The translations under genes were made by a program, and so were the position numbers. Of a DNA stretch of 43,613 nucleotides, positions 17,487 to 27,004 are shown in pieces. The notes beneath the pieces are model-generated. The model was not told the DNA's origin, made no database searches, and saw nothing but the letters and a program-made list of their open reading frames with translations. Source of the DNA: Calothrix sp. MO_167.B12 (GTDB taxonomy: Bacteria > Cyanobacteriota > Cyanobacteriia > Cyanobacteriales > Nostocaceae); NCBI GenBank assembly GCA_030066045.1, contig JASJCJ010000025.1:1-43613 (forward strand), given 5' to 3'. The first letter of the stretch is position 1. The number at the start of each line of letters is the position of its first letter.

Positions 17487-17677
17487 ACATTGCCTGCAAA
17501 GTTTAGCATAATAAATGGGAGGTAAGACCAAAGCCAGGGTTTCTGCCCAAACTAAGGTACTCCCCCCTATATCTAGGCAAGGGGCAGGGGCAGTCAGCAT
17601 AGTCTTTCTCCCTTGCTCAGAGCTATTTAAGGGCGCGAGGTGTTCGGTGAAAGTTTATGTAGTGATGCTGTCAAGAA

Positions 17678-17713
17678 GAGACGCGGAGACGCGGAGACGC
17701 GGAGACGCGGAGA
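17678..17713. repeat. 8-bp tandem repeat GACGCGGA (four copies)
   Basis: Units at 17680, 17688, 17696 and 17704. It is followed by purine-rich repeat sequence. The 146-codon ORF over this stretch is a read-through of repeats and is not called. Confidence 0.85.
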
Positions 17714-17831
17714 GAGGGAGACGCACTCCTCCACCGATATGGTGGGGCTTGAGGTGTCCACCAATCGGAAGCCATCAAATCGCAGGTTTTGATGGGGGAG
17801 GAGGACCCTTGGGGCTTATCGCCCCGGACAC

Positions 17832-17872
17832 GGGGCACCGGACACAGAGCACTCCGCGTCCGGTGTGTCCCC
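17832..17872. repeat. Inverted repeat GGGGCACCGGACAC ... GTCCGGTGTGTCCCC
   Basis: Arms at 17832-17845 and 17858-17872 form a strong hairpin. It belongs to the widely dispersed cyanobacterial GGACACCGGACAC type. It lies between valS and the 176-residue hypothetical gene. Confidence 0.7.
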
Positions 17873-17892
17873 GCTTAAGCGCGTCATCCGGT

Positions 17893-18042
17893 TCAAAGGG
17901 AGTTGCCCAAGGAACGTTCGCATTGATCATAAACTTGCTCCAGCCCATATTTTAACCAAGTTTGGGGATTTAATTCCCCTGCCTCTGGTGGAAGTATGTT
18001 TTGTGTCGGGGTAAAACTACTTTTACAAAACTTGATTACGAA
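17893..18042 (-). pseudogene. Possible gene remnant (C-terminal fragment, no start codon)
   Basis: On the minus strand about 49 codons are open to a TGA at 17893-17895. They read ILPPEAGELNPQTWLKYGL followed by EQVYDQCERSLGNSL, which looks like real protein and not repeat translation. No ATG is available before the upstream in-frame stop. This suggests the 3' end of a decayed gene whose remainder was lost to the neighbouring repeats. I do not recognise the family. Confidence 0.3.
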
Positions 18043-18282
18043 TTATTTAAAGATATTGACTTTAAGATATTTAATCTCGGTGATTCTTGGATAGTGCCAA
18101 GCAAAAAGCCGTACATTATTAATTCCCGGATTTATTTCACAACCTCAAATCTAAAATCCCAGACAGTTTTATCCCTGCGCTTAAGTAAGCTACATGGGGA
18201 AACTACACTATCCTCAAAATGTAAAATCTAAAATTGCTCCATCCCTCAGAAATCATATATCAAAATAAAAAAATTAGAACCC

Positions 18283-18813
18283 ATGCTATATCTAGCTCAG
18301 GTGCATAAAAATGAATTTTTAGCTCGGTATCAATTACGACTTTTAGCACGTCAGGAAGCAGAATACTTCTGGGTAATTATCCCGGAAGATACTTTTATTT
18401 TGTTGAGTAATAAAGCTAATGCTTCGGAAGTCAAAGGTGGAAATCGAAGTATATCCCAGCCAGAAATTTTAATTGTGGCACATTCTCGTAGCGATCGCAT
18501 TCCTTTTCGTTTAATGGAAAAAATGCTGGTGTTGGTGGAGCTTTCTGACACTGGAGAAATAGAATGGGTAGAAGAAGCTACTAACTGGATAATGAACTTA
18601 GTAAGTCATTACCTTACCACTGGTATTACTCCAGATTTCTTGCGTCAAGAGAAAGAACAAGCAGAGCAATGGCGACAAGAATTGACATTGCAAAGTCAAG
18701 ATTTAGCTCGTCGCAGTTTAGAACTAGAAGCCCGTCGGGAGAAAATTCAATCCCTGGAAGAACAGATTAAACGCGAACAAAATGATACTTCTGAGGATAG
18801 TGATAATTCTTAA
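18283..18813 (+). CDS. Conserved hypothetical coiled-coil protein
   Basis: The 176-residue soluble protein has a mixed alpha/beta N-terminal domain (about 1-115) with QYRLRLLARQEA-like basic/hydrophobic character (actual text: ARYQLRLLARQEAEYFWVI). A strongly predicted coiled coil follows (about 120-170, EKEQAEQWRQELTLQSQDL then RREKIQSLEEQIKRE). No signal peptide or catalytic motif is seen. It resembles cyanobacterium-specific proteins of unknown role. The gene stands alone, with repeat-filled gaps of nearly 800 nt upstream and over 1 kb downstream. Confidence 0.7.
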   Translation: MLYLAQVHKNEFLARYQLRLLARQEAEYFWVIIPEDTFILLSNKANASEVKGGNRSISQPEILIVAHSRSDRIPFRLMEKMLVLVELSDTGEIEWVEEATNWIMNLVSHYLTTGITPDFLRQEKEQAEQWRQELTLQSQDLARRSLELEARREKIQSLEEQIKREQNDTSEDSDNS

Positions 18814-18836
18814 TTCGTAATTCATAATTCATAATT

Positions 18837-18985
18837 AGGGCTTGCTGTTCGCGTAGCGCAGGGTTAGCTGTAAAAGTCCCTTGGTGGGGTTAGGCAACAG
18901 GCAACAGTTTCAGCCTTATTGTTGACATTTTTTTGAACTCCAATAAATTGTCAATGCAAGATTTTTAATAGAAGGGTTCAATTAA
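18837..18985. repeat. Dispersed element, copy 1 (AGGGCTTGCTGTTCGCGTAGCG ... ATGCAAGATTTTTAA)
   Basis: Shares ordered blocks with 42873-43119: AGGGCTTGCTGTTCGCGTAG, GTTAGCT.TAAAAGTC, AACAGTTTCAGCCTTATTGT, TTTTTTGAACTCCAAT and TGTCAATGCAAGATTTTTAA. No ORF is present. It starts 24 nt after the preceding stop codon. Probably an IS-derived non-autonomous element carrying a small insert (TTCGCGTAGCG). Confidence 0.75.
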
Positions 18986-19375
18986 ATATAAACAAAACTG
19001 CCCAGCTTTACCCATATAGAACCTATATTTCTACGCTTTTTTGACTTGCGGCACTGGGGTTTCTTATACAAACAACTTAATTATACAACGCGTTAAACCC
19101 CTGCGCCGCAAAGGCACTTGCTGTTTTGTCCAGATTTTCGGAAGGGGTGATTGGATAAATAAAAGTAAAGTCAAGTGAATAAAAATCAAAACATATTTGG
19201 AATTAATTGAAAAGAATAAAGATATGTTTCGTGTTTTCAACTAACAAACAAAGGTTTGTTATGGTAGCTATTGACACAAAGTTTATTGTAGTAATTAATA
19301 CATTTTTCCCTGTATAAAATTATTTACAGTAGCTAATATTGTTCGGAATTTCACGTTAGTTTAGGGAGATCCAAA
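18986..19375. other. AT-rich region without a gene
   Basis: No protein-like ORF and no RNA gene recognised. The stretch is AT-rich and forms the left boundary of the accessory island. Confidence 0.5.
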
Positions 19376-19394
19376 GTGCGATTCGTTGTGAATG

Positions 19395-19583
19395 AATCAT
19401 GGGAACCACGCCAACTGGAAAAAGAACAATCTGATGACTGTTCATGAAAGCTGTCACGATTACCTGCACATGAGCAAAACGAAAAACGCGCGAACATCGA
19501 AAGCTGGGTGCCTACCCTACTGCACGCCCAGATTGAACAGAGAGGTGTGGCGGATAATACCGCCCATCGACTCTAACAAATAA
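19395..19583 (+). pseudogene. HNH C-terminal fragment of a group II intron-encoded protein
   Basis: The frame reads GNHANWKKNNLMTVHESCHDYLHMSK, split here as GNHANWKKNNLMTV and HESCHDYLHMSK. This resembles the C-terminal HNH nuclease segment found on some cyanobacterial group II intron reverse transcriptase/maturases, where a preceding HHIDGNH would be expected. The upstream reverse transcriptase and maturase parts are absent and the sequence before GNH diverges into an unrelated hairpin (GATTCGTT-GTG-AATGAATC). About 63 codons end in TAA at 19583. This is a remnant, probably paired with the intron 5' fragment at 27420. The family call is from motif memory. Confidence 0.5.
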
Positions 19584-19867
19584 AATACCCAACCGTTTCA
19601 AATAGCTAAAATCTATGATTTTTCAGTGGTTGCGCGGAAAGCAACCGCGATGTTTGAGCATTTTTTATTACTTGTAAAATTTTGCTTTTCAAGCCCCCAC
19701 TGATTGAAATTGCGTTTCAGGGTCTCCCTGCGGGTCATTGCTCTTTGGTAATTGCCAATTGCTTTGACTCTTAGGGTGCGAAATGCTACTTATCATATTT
19801 ATTTCAGTATTAAAATCAGCATCACGCTAAAGACTACAATAACTTGCTGACTCAAAAGCTTACCCCT
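19584..19867. other. Gap upstream of the TcB-C gene
   Basis: Contains the small hairpin GGTTGCGCGGAAAGCAACC (19628-19646). No domain V-like group II hairpin was recognised and no gene is seen. It must include the promoter for the toxin gene; no strong Shine-Dalgarno precedes the ATG at 19868. Confidence 0.45.
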
Positions 19868-22800
19868 ATGGAAAACAAAATCACCGCGACTCAGGTTTCT
19901 CTCCCCAAAGGCGGAGGAGCAATCCAAGGTATAGGAGAAACTTTTCAGGCTTCGGAATTTACGGGAACCGCTTCCCTGTCTATTCCCATTGGGACTTCCC
20001 CCTGTCGAGGATTTGAACCAAAAGTTAGTGTTGATTATAGTTCTGGTAGTGGGAACGGAAGCTTTGGTTTGGGGTTCAATCTTTCTATCCCGAATATTTC
20101 TTGCAAAACCTCAAAAGGAATACCAAAGTATGATGGCTCTGATACTTTTCTGATTTTTAATGGGGACGATTTAGTTCCGATTGTAGGAGGTAAGCGAGAG
20201 GAAATCAGTAACGATATTAATTACACGGTTATCTCTTATCGTCCCCGCACGGAAGGATTATTTGCGACTATTGAACAGTGGATTGCACCGCAGGGGGATT
20301 CTTATTGGCGGGTAGTCAGTAGTGATAATGTTACTAGTATTTTTGGCAAAACCGAGGATAGTAGAATCTATGACCCAGATAATCGCCGCCATATTTTTGA
20401 ATGGCTGCTATCAGAAACTTTTAATGCATCAGGCGATCGCATTATCTATGAATACAAGTCAGAAAACACTGATAATGTACCAGATGCCCTCCACGAGGTA
20501 AACCGTAGCCAAACTGCTAATAAATACATTGAAAGAATAAAATATGGGAATGTCCAACCTTATCAGTTAGGACAAAATCAGGAAGAAAAATGGCTGTTTG
20601 AAGTGGTGTTTGATTATGGCGGGTATAATCTTGACTCCGACAACCCCTATACGCCAGTTCAGCAGTGGACTAATCGCCAAGATCCTTTTTCTACTTACCA
20701 TGCTGGGTTTGAAATCCGCACCCATCGGCTATGTCGCAGCGTCTTGATGTTCCATCGCTTTGAAGGAAAATTTGGTGGCAAACCTATCCTCGTTAATGCG
20801 ACTCGTTTCTCCTATGATGAAATGTCTATAGTTAGCCTAATGACAGGGGTTGAATCCGTTGGTTATAGGTGTGAGGATGGTAAATATAGGCAGAAAAGCT
20901 TGCCACCTTTGGAGTTTAAATATACCGAATTTAAACCAACAAATCACGCATTTGAGCCTCTTTTGTCCGAAAAGGGAAAGTTTTTACCGGGTTTAGATTT
21001 ACCGCCAAATTATTCCCTAATTGATTTATATGGGGAAGGTATTCCCGGTATTCTCTACAGTGACGGAAAAACGACTCTCTATTGGGAGCCGTCAGCCAAG
21101 GAAAACGGAAAGGGTGCAGCCGCAGTCAGCTATAGTCCCCCCCAAGCTCCCCAAGCTTTCCCCATTGAACGCGATGTACAGGGTGCTACTCAGCGATTGA
21201 TGGATTTGACAGGGAATGGTCAAATGAATTTGGTGGTTAGTAGGGGAACTACTAATGGGTATTATGAGGCGAATAGCGATCGCTCTTGGCAGAGTTTCCA
21301 GACGTTTCCTTCTTTTCCTAATGACTTTAGCCACCCAGATAATCAACTGTTGGATATGACAGGGGATGGCTTGACGGATATTTTGCGGATGGACGATCAC
21401 CACATTTGGATTTATCCAGGCAAGGGTAAAGCAGGCTTTGACAGCCCGTTATGTCTAAATAGGGAAAATGACATTCCTTTGCCGAGAAAGGGGTCAGAGG
21501 AAGAAATCTGGCAATTTACAGATATATTTGGCACTGGGATGCAGCACTTGGTGCGCGTTACTAATGGCATGGTGGAGTGCTGGCCCCATCTGGGTTATGG
21601 TAAGTTTGGTCAGCGGGTGCTGTTGGATAATGCTCCCCGTTTTGGAGGTAGGCTGGATGCGAAAAGGCTATTTCTGTCGGATTTGGATGGTTCTGGTACG
21701 ACTGACTTGATTTATGTGCATTCCGACCGGGTGGAGATTTGGTTTAATCAGAGTGGGAATAGTTTTAGTGAGCCGATTAGTATTCCCCTTCCGGCTCCCC
21801 TCCCTGGAGGGGTTGGGGGTGGGTTCCCCTCCAAGTGGGATGAGTTAAATCAAATTCGTTTTGCAGATGTCTATGGCAATGGTACAACTTGTTTGGTGTT
21901 TAGCGACAACCATATTAAGCCCCGCCACTGGTGTTACGATTTTTGTCAACGTCGCAAACCCTATTTATTAAACGAAATTAATAACAATTTGGGGTCAAAA
22001 TCGACTATTACCTATTGCAGTTCCACTAAATTTTACCTGGAAGATAAAAAGAAGGGATTTCCTTGGATTGTTAATTTACCTTTTCCGGTGCAGGTGGTGG
22101 AGAAGACGGAAAGTTTTGACCTGATTTCCGGTACAAAATTGGTCAGTTCCTATGCTTATCATCACGGTTATTATGATGGGGTTGAACGGGAGTTTCGTGG
22201 TTTTGGTTTGGTTGAGCGATGGGATGCAGAAACTTTAGAAGATTGGTTGAAAGGCAACCCACCCCTAACCCAACCCACCCCTAACCCCTCCGAGGAGGGG
22301 AATTGGAGGGGAACCGGAGGGAAAGATTTTTATGTGCCGCCCATATTAACGAAAACTTGGTATCATACGGGAGCTTGGCAGCGTAAAGGTTCTCTTTCTC
22401 GCCAGTATGAGAAAGAATATTTTCAGCAGGATAAACAAGCTTATAAATTCCCAGATAGCATCTTTGCAACTTTGCATGGGGAAGTGGATGCACAAACCAG
22501 TCGTCAAGCCCACTGGACGTTAAAAGGAATGGTGCTGAGGTCAGAAGTTTATGGCTTAGATGGTTCTGAGTTGGAAGATAAACCCTACACGGTTACGGAA
22601 ACGAATTACCATGTCAAGTTATTGCAAGAGAAAGGGGATAATGAATATGGGGTTTATTTTGTTGAACCTAGGGAAACTTTAACCTATCATTACGAACGTA
22701 ATGCGGAAGATCCGCGCATTAGTCATCAATTTGTCTTGAAGGTAGATGACTATGGGAATGTGCTTCGTTCTTGTACGGTGGCTTATGGAAGGAGAAAACC

Positions 22801-25800
22801 CACCCCTAACCCCTCCAAGGAGGGGAACCGAACTAGCCCTAACCCCTCCGAGGAGGGGAATGAGGAGGGGAACCGGAGTAACCCACCCCTAACCCCTCCA
22901 AGGAGGGGAATTTTGGAGCAATTAAGTTTGAAGGTTGTCAGTGAGGAGAATCGGTTTATTAATGTTAGGAAAGAGGATATTAATTTACTAGGTATTCCTC
23001 TAGAAAATAAGAGTTATGAAATTACTAATCTTGCTTTAAAGTCTGGCGAGCAATATTTTAGTTTCGTTGAGATTGATGATTGTTTGGAGCAGGTTTTAGA
23101 GTCTGATAATTACAATTTATTGAGTTGGCAACGTCATTACTATTGGTCGCCAAAACAGGAAACTTTTCTGCCATTGGGAGAAGTTAGTCCGGAAGCTTTG
23201 CTTTATAAAACTGAAGTTGCTGAATTTTCTCAGGAACAGGTTAAAGAGGCATTTAGCAAGGTATTAAACCAAGAAGAATTGGATAATTTACTGTATACGG
23301 AAGGGGGGTATCGACCAGAAGATAATTATTGGTGGAATCCAGGATTATCCCAAACCTATAATAGTGCAGACAAATTCTTTTTACCGCAAAGGACTATTGA
23401 CCCCTTTGGGAATGCTACTACTTACGAATATGACGCTTATAATTTGCTTCCGATAAAGGTGACGGATGCTTTAAATAATGAAACGGTGGTGGATAAGGTT
23501 GATTATCAGACGCTTCAACCCCAGCGAATGCGGGATATTAATCACAATATTTCTGAGGTGCTTTTTGACCCCATGGGGATGGTAATTGTTACTTCTTTTT
23601 ATGGGACTGAAAATGGCGATTCTAAGGGTTTTGCACCACTGAAGGACTATAAGAGTATAGAACAGCCTAACTTAGAACAATTGATTGCGAACCCGCAGGA
23701 TTATTTACAGGGTGCTGCTAGTTATTTCTATTACGATTTGTTTGCTTGGAAGGATAAGAAAATTCCTGTTCATGCGGTTAATTTAGTAGCAGAAGATTAC
23801 GCCTCAGATACACGAGTGCAAACCAACATTACCTACAGTGATGGGTTTGGACGGGAAGTGCAAACCAAGATGAGAATGGAACCCGGTAAGGCGTTTTCGG
23901 TTAAACCTGACGGGAATGTAGAGGAAAAAGAAGTAAATGACCGTTGGTTGAGTTCCGGGCGCAAGCAGTATGATAACAAAGGCAACCCCATCCGAGAGTA
24001 TGAACCCTACTACATCGACACCCACGAGTATCTAGACAATTCGACGCTGAATCAATTTGGGGTTTCGTCACTGTTGCATTATGACCCCCTAGAACGCCCA
24101 ATCCGAGTAGATACAGCCAAGGGATTTTTTACCAAGGTGGAGTTTACCCCTTGGGAAGAGAAGCATTACGACGAAAATGATACGGTGAAAGATTCTACTT
24201 TCTATCAGAATTTCTTAGCTAATTATCCCGAGAACCCAACAGAAGAACAGCGCAATGAAAAAGATGCTTTGGAGAAGGCAGCCAAATTTTATGATACTCC
24301 TGTAATTAGGGTGATGGATAGTTTGGGTAATGCTTTTCTCGAAATTGATAATGGCTTAACTTCTTACTATAAATACGATATTCAAGGGCGGTTAATTGAA
24401 TCGATCGATCCTCGGCTCTATAAAGAGAATCGTGAGAGGGGAAAAGCTTATTATAATTTTAAATATCAATATGGGATGAGGGTAGGTAATGAAGAAGAAA
24501 ATGTAACTCCTCTTGTGACTGATAGCGCTGATGGAGGGGTTAACTACAGTCTGGATAATGCTTTAGGCAATCACTTATGGAATCGCAGCCCCAGAAATTT
24601 TGACCAAGTAATTTACTATGATGAGTTGCAAAGAAAATCCCAGATAAGAACTAAAGGAATCAAAAAAGATGGCACTATTGTCACTGATAATGTTGTAGAA
24701 ACCTTTATTTATGGGGAAAGTCAACCCGAACCGGAAAAGAATAATTTACGAGGACAACTCTATCAACTAAAAGATCAATCTGGGGTGATTACTAATCCCA
24801 AATACAGCTTGCAGGGAGATTTACTAGAAACTAATCGGCAGTTAACCCAAAATTACAAGGATTATATCAACTGGTCAGAAAAAGTTGAGGATGATAAGTT
24901 GGAAGCCGAAAGTTATACCAGCCTGGTTGCTTTAAATGCTATTCAACAAGTAATTTCTGAAACTACTCCTGACGGAACAGTAACAAGGAAAAGTTATAAT
25001 CAGCAGGGATTATTAGAAACTGTAAGTGTCACCTATGAAGATAGCACGCAACAAGCGATTATTGACGAGATTACCTATAATGCCAAAGGACAAAGGCTTG
25101 CTATTTGTTATGCTAATGGGGTGAAGACAACTTATTGCTACGAAGATACCACCTGGCGTTTAAGAAAGCTGTGTAGTACCAGGTCAAATAAGGATAGGAA
25201 AGGGAAAGAAAGAAACAAAGTTCTTCAGGACATTGTCTATACCTATGACCCGGTGGGGAATATTACTCGACTTAAGGATAATAGTTACAAAACAGTTTTC
25301 TACAACAATCAAAAAGTAGAACCCCTTTCTGACTATACCTATGATGCTCATTATCGATTAATAAAAGCAAATGGCAGAAAGCATCCAGGTATTAATGCAA
25401 GGACTCATAAAAATACGAGCCAAGAAGAGGACTTTAAGCAGAGTAAGTTTATTCCCCTGAGTGATAGTAATGCCTTGGAACAGTATCAGGAATGTTACAC
25501 CTATGATGATGGGGGCAATTTAATTAAAACAGTTCATACAGCAAAAACCAATTCCTGGACGCGCACCCAGGAAATTATGCCGGATTCCAATCGCTTAAAA
25601 TCGGTTAGCAGTAAAAACGGATTTACTGAGTCACTGGAGATTACTTATGACAGTTCTGGCAACCAGCAACAGCTTAATGGAAAAAGTACGGTTAAGTTGA
25701 CTTTTAATTGCTGTGAAAATTTGGTTAAAGCATGCATAATCGAACGCAATGATCTGCCTGAAGATAGCGATTATTACACCTATGATAGCGAGGAAATGCG

Positions 25801-26974
25801 AACTCGCAAGGTGTCGGAGCGTTTGGTAAATGGCGGTGCAGTGATAGAGAAGGAATCAAAAATCTATTTGGGGAATTATGAAGTCAAACGCTTGCAGAAG
25901 CAAACCCAAAAAGGTGAAAAAACGATCCTGAAACGGCAAACCCTAAGAGTAAAGGACGAAGAAAGATGTGTGGCGATTATCCATTATTGGGAGCAGGATG
26001 ATTTACAACAGGAAGTAGAGCAAGTGGGGACGAGAAAGAAGCGAAATCAACTGGATAATCACCTGGGTTCTGTTTCTTTGGAAGTGGATGATGATGCCCA
26101 GATAATCAGTTATGAGGAGTATTTTCCCTATGGGGGAACTGCGTTTATGGCAGGGAAGAGAAAGAAGGAGGTGAAGCTGAAGGAATATCGTTATAGCGGG
26201 AAGGAAAGGGATGATAGCACTGGGCTTTACTATTACGGTGCGAGGTATTATGCACCTTGGTTGGGGAGGTGGTTGAAGCCAGATCCGGTAGGGACGGTGG
26301 ATGGATTGAATATGTATGGGTTTGTGGGGGGAAATCCATTGTCCAATGTAGATGTGAGAGGATGTACGAAAAAGAAAATGATCACAAATGAGGTAAAAAA
26401 GGGAAGAATCTTTAACATAGATTATGGAAAGATGGAACAAAAAACAGCAATACGAGTAGTGAGAAACCAAGTAGAAAAGAAAAAAAACGAACAAGGGAAC
26501 GAGGGGATGAAATTGACGATGATGATGCCCACCGAAGGATGGCTAAACATGCTACAACAACCCCGGCACCACCAGAAAGAGAGAGCGGAAGAGAAGGAAA
26601 AGGGATCATTACGGAATAGAGAGTATCAATTACATTACGAAGACAAGGATGACAGGTATGAACAAGAAAGAAATAGAAGCCCTTACGAGGGAGTAGAAAG
26701 CAAATTATCAGAGCATGAAAACGTAAAAGCAAGAATCGGGAAGAAAGAGGCACGGACCCAGAGAAAGGAAGAAAAAAAAGAAAGTGGAGGATATAGGAAA
26801 GGTTTAGGTTACACGGCAGAGACGATAGGAAAGGTAATGGAGGAAAATGCAGATAAGGTACTCTTGAGTCGTCGTGCTTGGCGCCGAAAAGGGTGGAGGG
26901 CGATGATATGGGCGGGAGGGGAAAAATTAGTAGGACAAGGCTTGCAGAAATTAGGACAGTGGTTAAGACGATAA
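19868..26974 (+). CDS. Tc toxin TcB-TcC fusion protein (SpvB / FG-GAP / Rhs cocoon with variable C-terminus)
   Basis: From the ATG at 19868 the protein has 2368 residues (a TTG 24 nt upstream is a less likely start). The N-terminus (about 1-330) is the SpvB-like part: LPKGGGAIQGIGETF, SYSIPI-type SLSIPIGTSPCRGFEPKVS. FG-GAP/VCBS repeats (about 434-680; MDLTGNGQMNL, LDMTGDGLTDI, SDLDGSGTTDLIYV) form the propeller that docks on TcA. TcB middle domains (about 690-1230) follow, then Rhs/YD repeats (YTYDPVGNITRLKD, YTYDDGGNLIKT) ending in LYYYGARYYAPWLGRWLKPDPVG. The Asp of DPVG (Asp2139) corresponds to the autoproteolysis region of TcC. Beyond about 2165 lies a roughly 200-residue unique C-terminus, probably the cargo. 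In most bacteria TcB and TcC are separate genes. Three palindromic repeats are inserted in frame (about 643-655, 797-818, 977-1015). The gene is followed 2.2 kb later by the TcA gene. Confidence 0.9.
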   Translation: MENKITATQVSLPKGGGAIQGIGETFQASEFTGTASLSIPIGTSPCRGFEPKVSVDYSSGSGNGSFGLGFNLSIPNISCKTSKGIPKYDGSDTFLIFNGDDLVPIVGGKREEISNDINYTVISYRPRTEGLFATIEQWIAPQGDSYWRVVSSDNVTSIFGKTEDSRIYDPDNRRHIFEWLLSETFNASGDRIIYEYKSENTDNVPDALHEVNRSQTANKYIERIKYGNVQPYQLGQNQEEKWLFEVVFDYGGYNLDSDNPYTPVQQWTNRQDPFSTYHAGFEIRTHRLCRSVLMFHRFEGKFGGKPILVNATRFSYDEMSIVSLMTGVESVGYRCEDGKYRQKSLPPLEFKYTEFKPTNHAFEPLLSEKGKFLPGLDLPPNYSLIDLYGEGIPGILYSDGKTTLYWEPSAKENGKGAAAVSYSPPQAPQAFPIERDVQGATQRLMDLTGNGQMNLVVSRGTTNGYYEANSDRSWQSFQTFPSFPNDFSHPDNQLLDMTGDGLTDILRMDDHHIWIYPGKGKAGFDSPLCLNRENDIPLPRKGSEEEIWQFTDIFGTGMQHLVRVTNGMVECWPHLGYGKFGQRVLLDNAPRFGGRLDAKRLFLSDLDGSGTTDLIYVHSDRVEIWFNQSGNSFSEPISIPLPAPLPGGVGGGFPSKWDELNQIRFADVYGNGTTCLVFSDNHIKPRHWCYDFCQRRKPYLLNEINNNLGSKSTITYCSSTKFYLEDKKKGFPWIVNLPFPVQVVEKTESFDLISGTKLVSSYAYHHGYYDGVEREFRGFGLVERWDAETLEDWLKGNPPLTQPTPNPSEEGNWRGTGGKDFYVPPILTKTWYHTGAWQRKGSLSRQYEKEYFQQDKQAYKFPDSIFATLHGEVDAQTSRQAHWTLKGMVLRSEVYGLDGSELEDKPYTVTETNYHVKLLQEKGDNEYGVYFVEPRETLTYHYERNAEDPRISHQFVLKVDDYGNVLRSCTVAYGRRKPTPNPSKEGNRTSPNPSEEGNEEGNRSNPPLTPPRRGILEQLSLKVVSEENRFINVRKEDINLLGIPLENKSYEITNLALKSGEQYFSFVEIDDCLEQVLESDNYNLLSWQRHYYWSPKQETFLPLGEVSPEALLYKTEVAEFSQEQVKEAFSKVLNQEELDNLLYTEGGYRPEDNYWWNPGLSQTYNSADKFFLPQRTIDPFGNATTYEYDAYNLLPIKVTDALNNETVVDKVDYQTLQPQRMRDINHNISEVLFDPMGMVIVTSFYGTENGDSKGFAPLKDYKSIEQPNLEQLIANPQDYLQGAASYFYYDLFAWKDKKIPVHAVNLVAEDYASDTRVQTNITYSDGFGREVQTKMRMEPGKAFSVKPDGNVEEKEVNDRWLSSGRKQYDNKGNPIREYEPYYIDTHEYLDNSTLNQFGVSSLLHYDPLERPIRVDTAKGFFTKVEFTPWEEKHYDENDTVKDSTFYQNFLANYPENPTEEQRNEKDALEKAAKFYDTPVIRVMDSLGNAFLEIDNGLTSYYKYDIQGRLIESIDPRLYKENRERGKAYYNFKYQYGMRVGNEEENVTPLVTDSADGGVNYSLDNALGNHLWNRSPRNFDQVIYYDELQRKSQIRTKGIKKDGTIVTDNVVETFIYGESQPEPEKNNLRGQLYQLKDQSGVITNPKYSLQGDLLETNRQLTQNYKDYINWSEKVEDDKLEAESYTSLVALNAIQQVISETTPDGTVTRKSYNQQGLLETVSVTYEDSTQQAIIDEITYNAKGQRLAICYANGVKTTYCYEDTTWRLRKLCSTRSNKDRKGKERNKVLQDIVYTYDPVGNITRLKDNSYKTVFYNNQKVEPLSDYTYDAHYRLIKANGRKHPGINARTHKNTSQEEDFKQSKFIPLSDSNALEQYQECYTYDDGGNLIKTVHTAKTNSWTRTQEIMPDSNRLKSVSSKNGFTESLEITYDSSGNQQQLNGKSTVKLTFNCCENLVKACIIERNDLPEDSDYYTYDSEEMRTRKVSERLVNGGAVIEKESKIYLGNYEVKRLQKQTQKGEKTILKRQTLRVKDEERCVAIIHYWEQDDLQQEVEQVGTRKKRNQLDNHLGSVSLEVDDDAQIISYEEYFPYGGTAFMAGKRKKEVKLKEYRYSGKERDDSTGLYYYGARYYAPWLGRWLKPDPVGTVDGLNMYGFVGGNPLSNVDVRGCTKKKMITNEVKKGRIFNIDYGKMEQKTAIRVVRNQVEKKKNEQGNEGMKLTMMMPTEGWLNMLQQPRHHQKERAEEKEKGSLRNREYQLHYEDKDDRYEQERNRSPYEGVESKLSEHENVKARIGKKEARTQRKEEKKESGGYRKGLGYTAETIGKVMEENADKVLLSRRAWRRKGWRAMIWAGGEKLVGQGLQKLGQWLRR
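21786..21836 (+). repeat. In-frame palindromic repeat 1 within TcB-C
   Basis: Contains CTCCCCTCCCTGGAGGGG and TTGGGGGTGGG, translated as PLPAPLPGGVGGGF between the IPLP and SKWDELNQIRFAD parts of the propeller region. It matches the family of repeats around the DUF559 gene at 28277-28995. Confidence 0.75.
22254..22318 (+). repeat. In-frame palindromic repeat 2 within TcB-C
   Basis: ACCCACCCCTAACCC is followed by CCCCTCCGAGGAGGGG and GGAGGGGAACCGGAGG, translated as NPPLTQPTPNPSEEGNWRGT. It lies in a loop between the WDAETLE and VPPILTKTWYHTGAW segments. Confidence 0.85.
22798..22912 (+). repeat. In-frame palindromic repeat 3 (three tandem units) within TcB-C
   Basis: Three CCCCTCC-nn-GGAGGGG palindromes in succession are translated as PTPNPSKEGNRTSPNPSEEG and then NPPLTPPRRG. 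The reading frame stays open through all of them. They lie after NVLRSCTVAYGR, at a normally variable loop. Confidence 0.88.
26364..26974 (+). other. Cargo-encoding C-terminal segment of TcB-C
   Basis: The roughly 200 residues after the Rhs core are rich in Lys, Arg and Glu, lack cysteine after the first residues, and share no motif I know. The end is an amphipathic, cationic, tryptophan-rich stretch (SRRAWRRKGWRAMIWAGGEK, then LQKLGQWLRR). Base use shifts sharply: the + strand becomes strongly purine-rich here, unlike the Rhs part. In Tc systems this segment is released inside the cocoon and injected. Confidence 0.6.
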
Positions 26975-27004
26975 AAACGTAAGAAGCAACAAGGGAGTGA
27001 AGGA

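Noticed and set aside
17515-17955. 146-codon ORF on the + strand
   Set aside because: It reads straight through GACGCGGA tandem repeats and a GGACACCGG hairpin; the product has no protein-like pattern.
18001-18231. 76-codon ORF on the + strand
   Set aside because: It overlaps a better minus-strand coding fragment and includes common AATCTAAAATCC-type repeat sequence; no ATG start.
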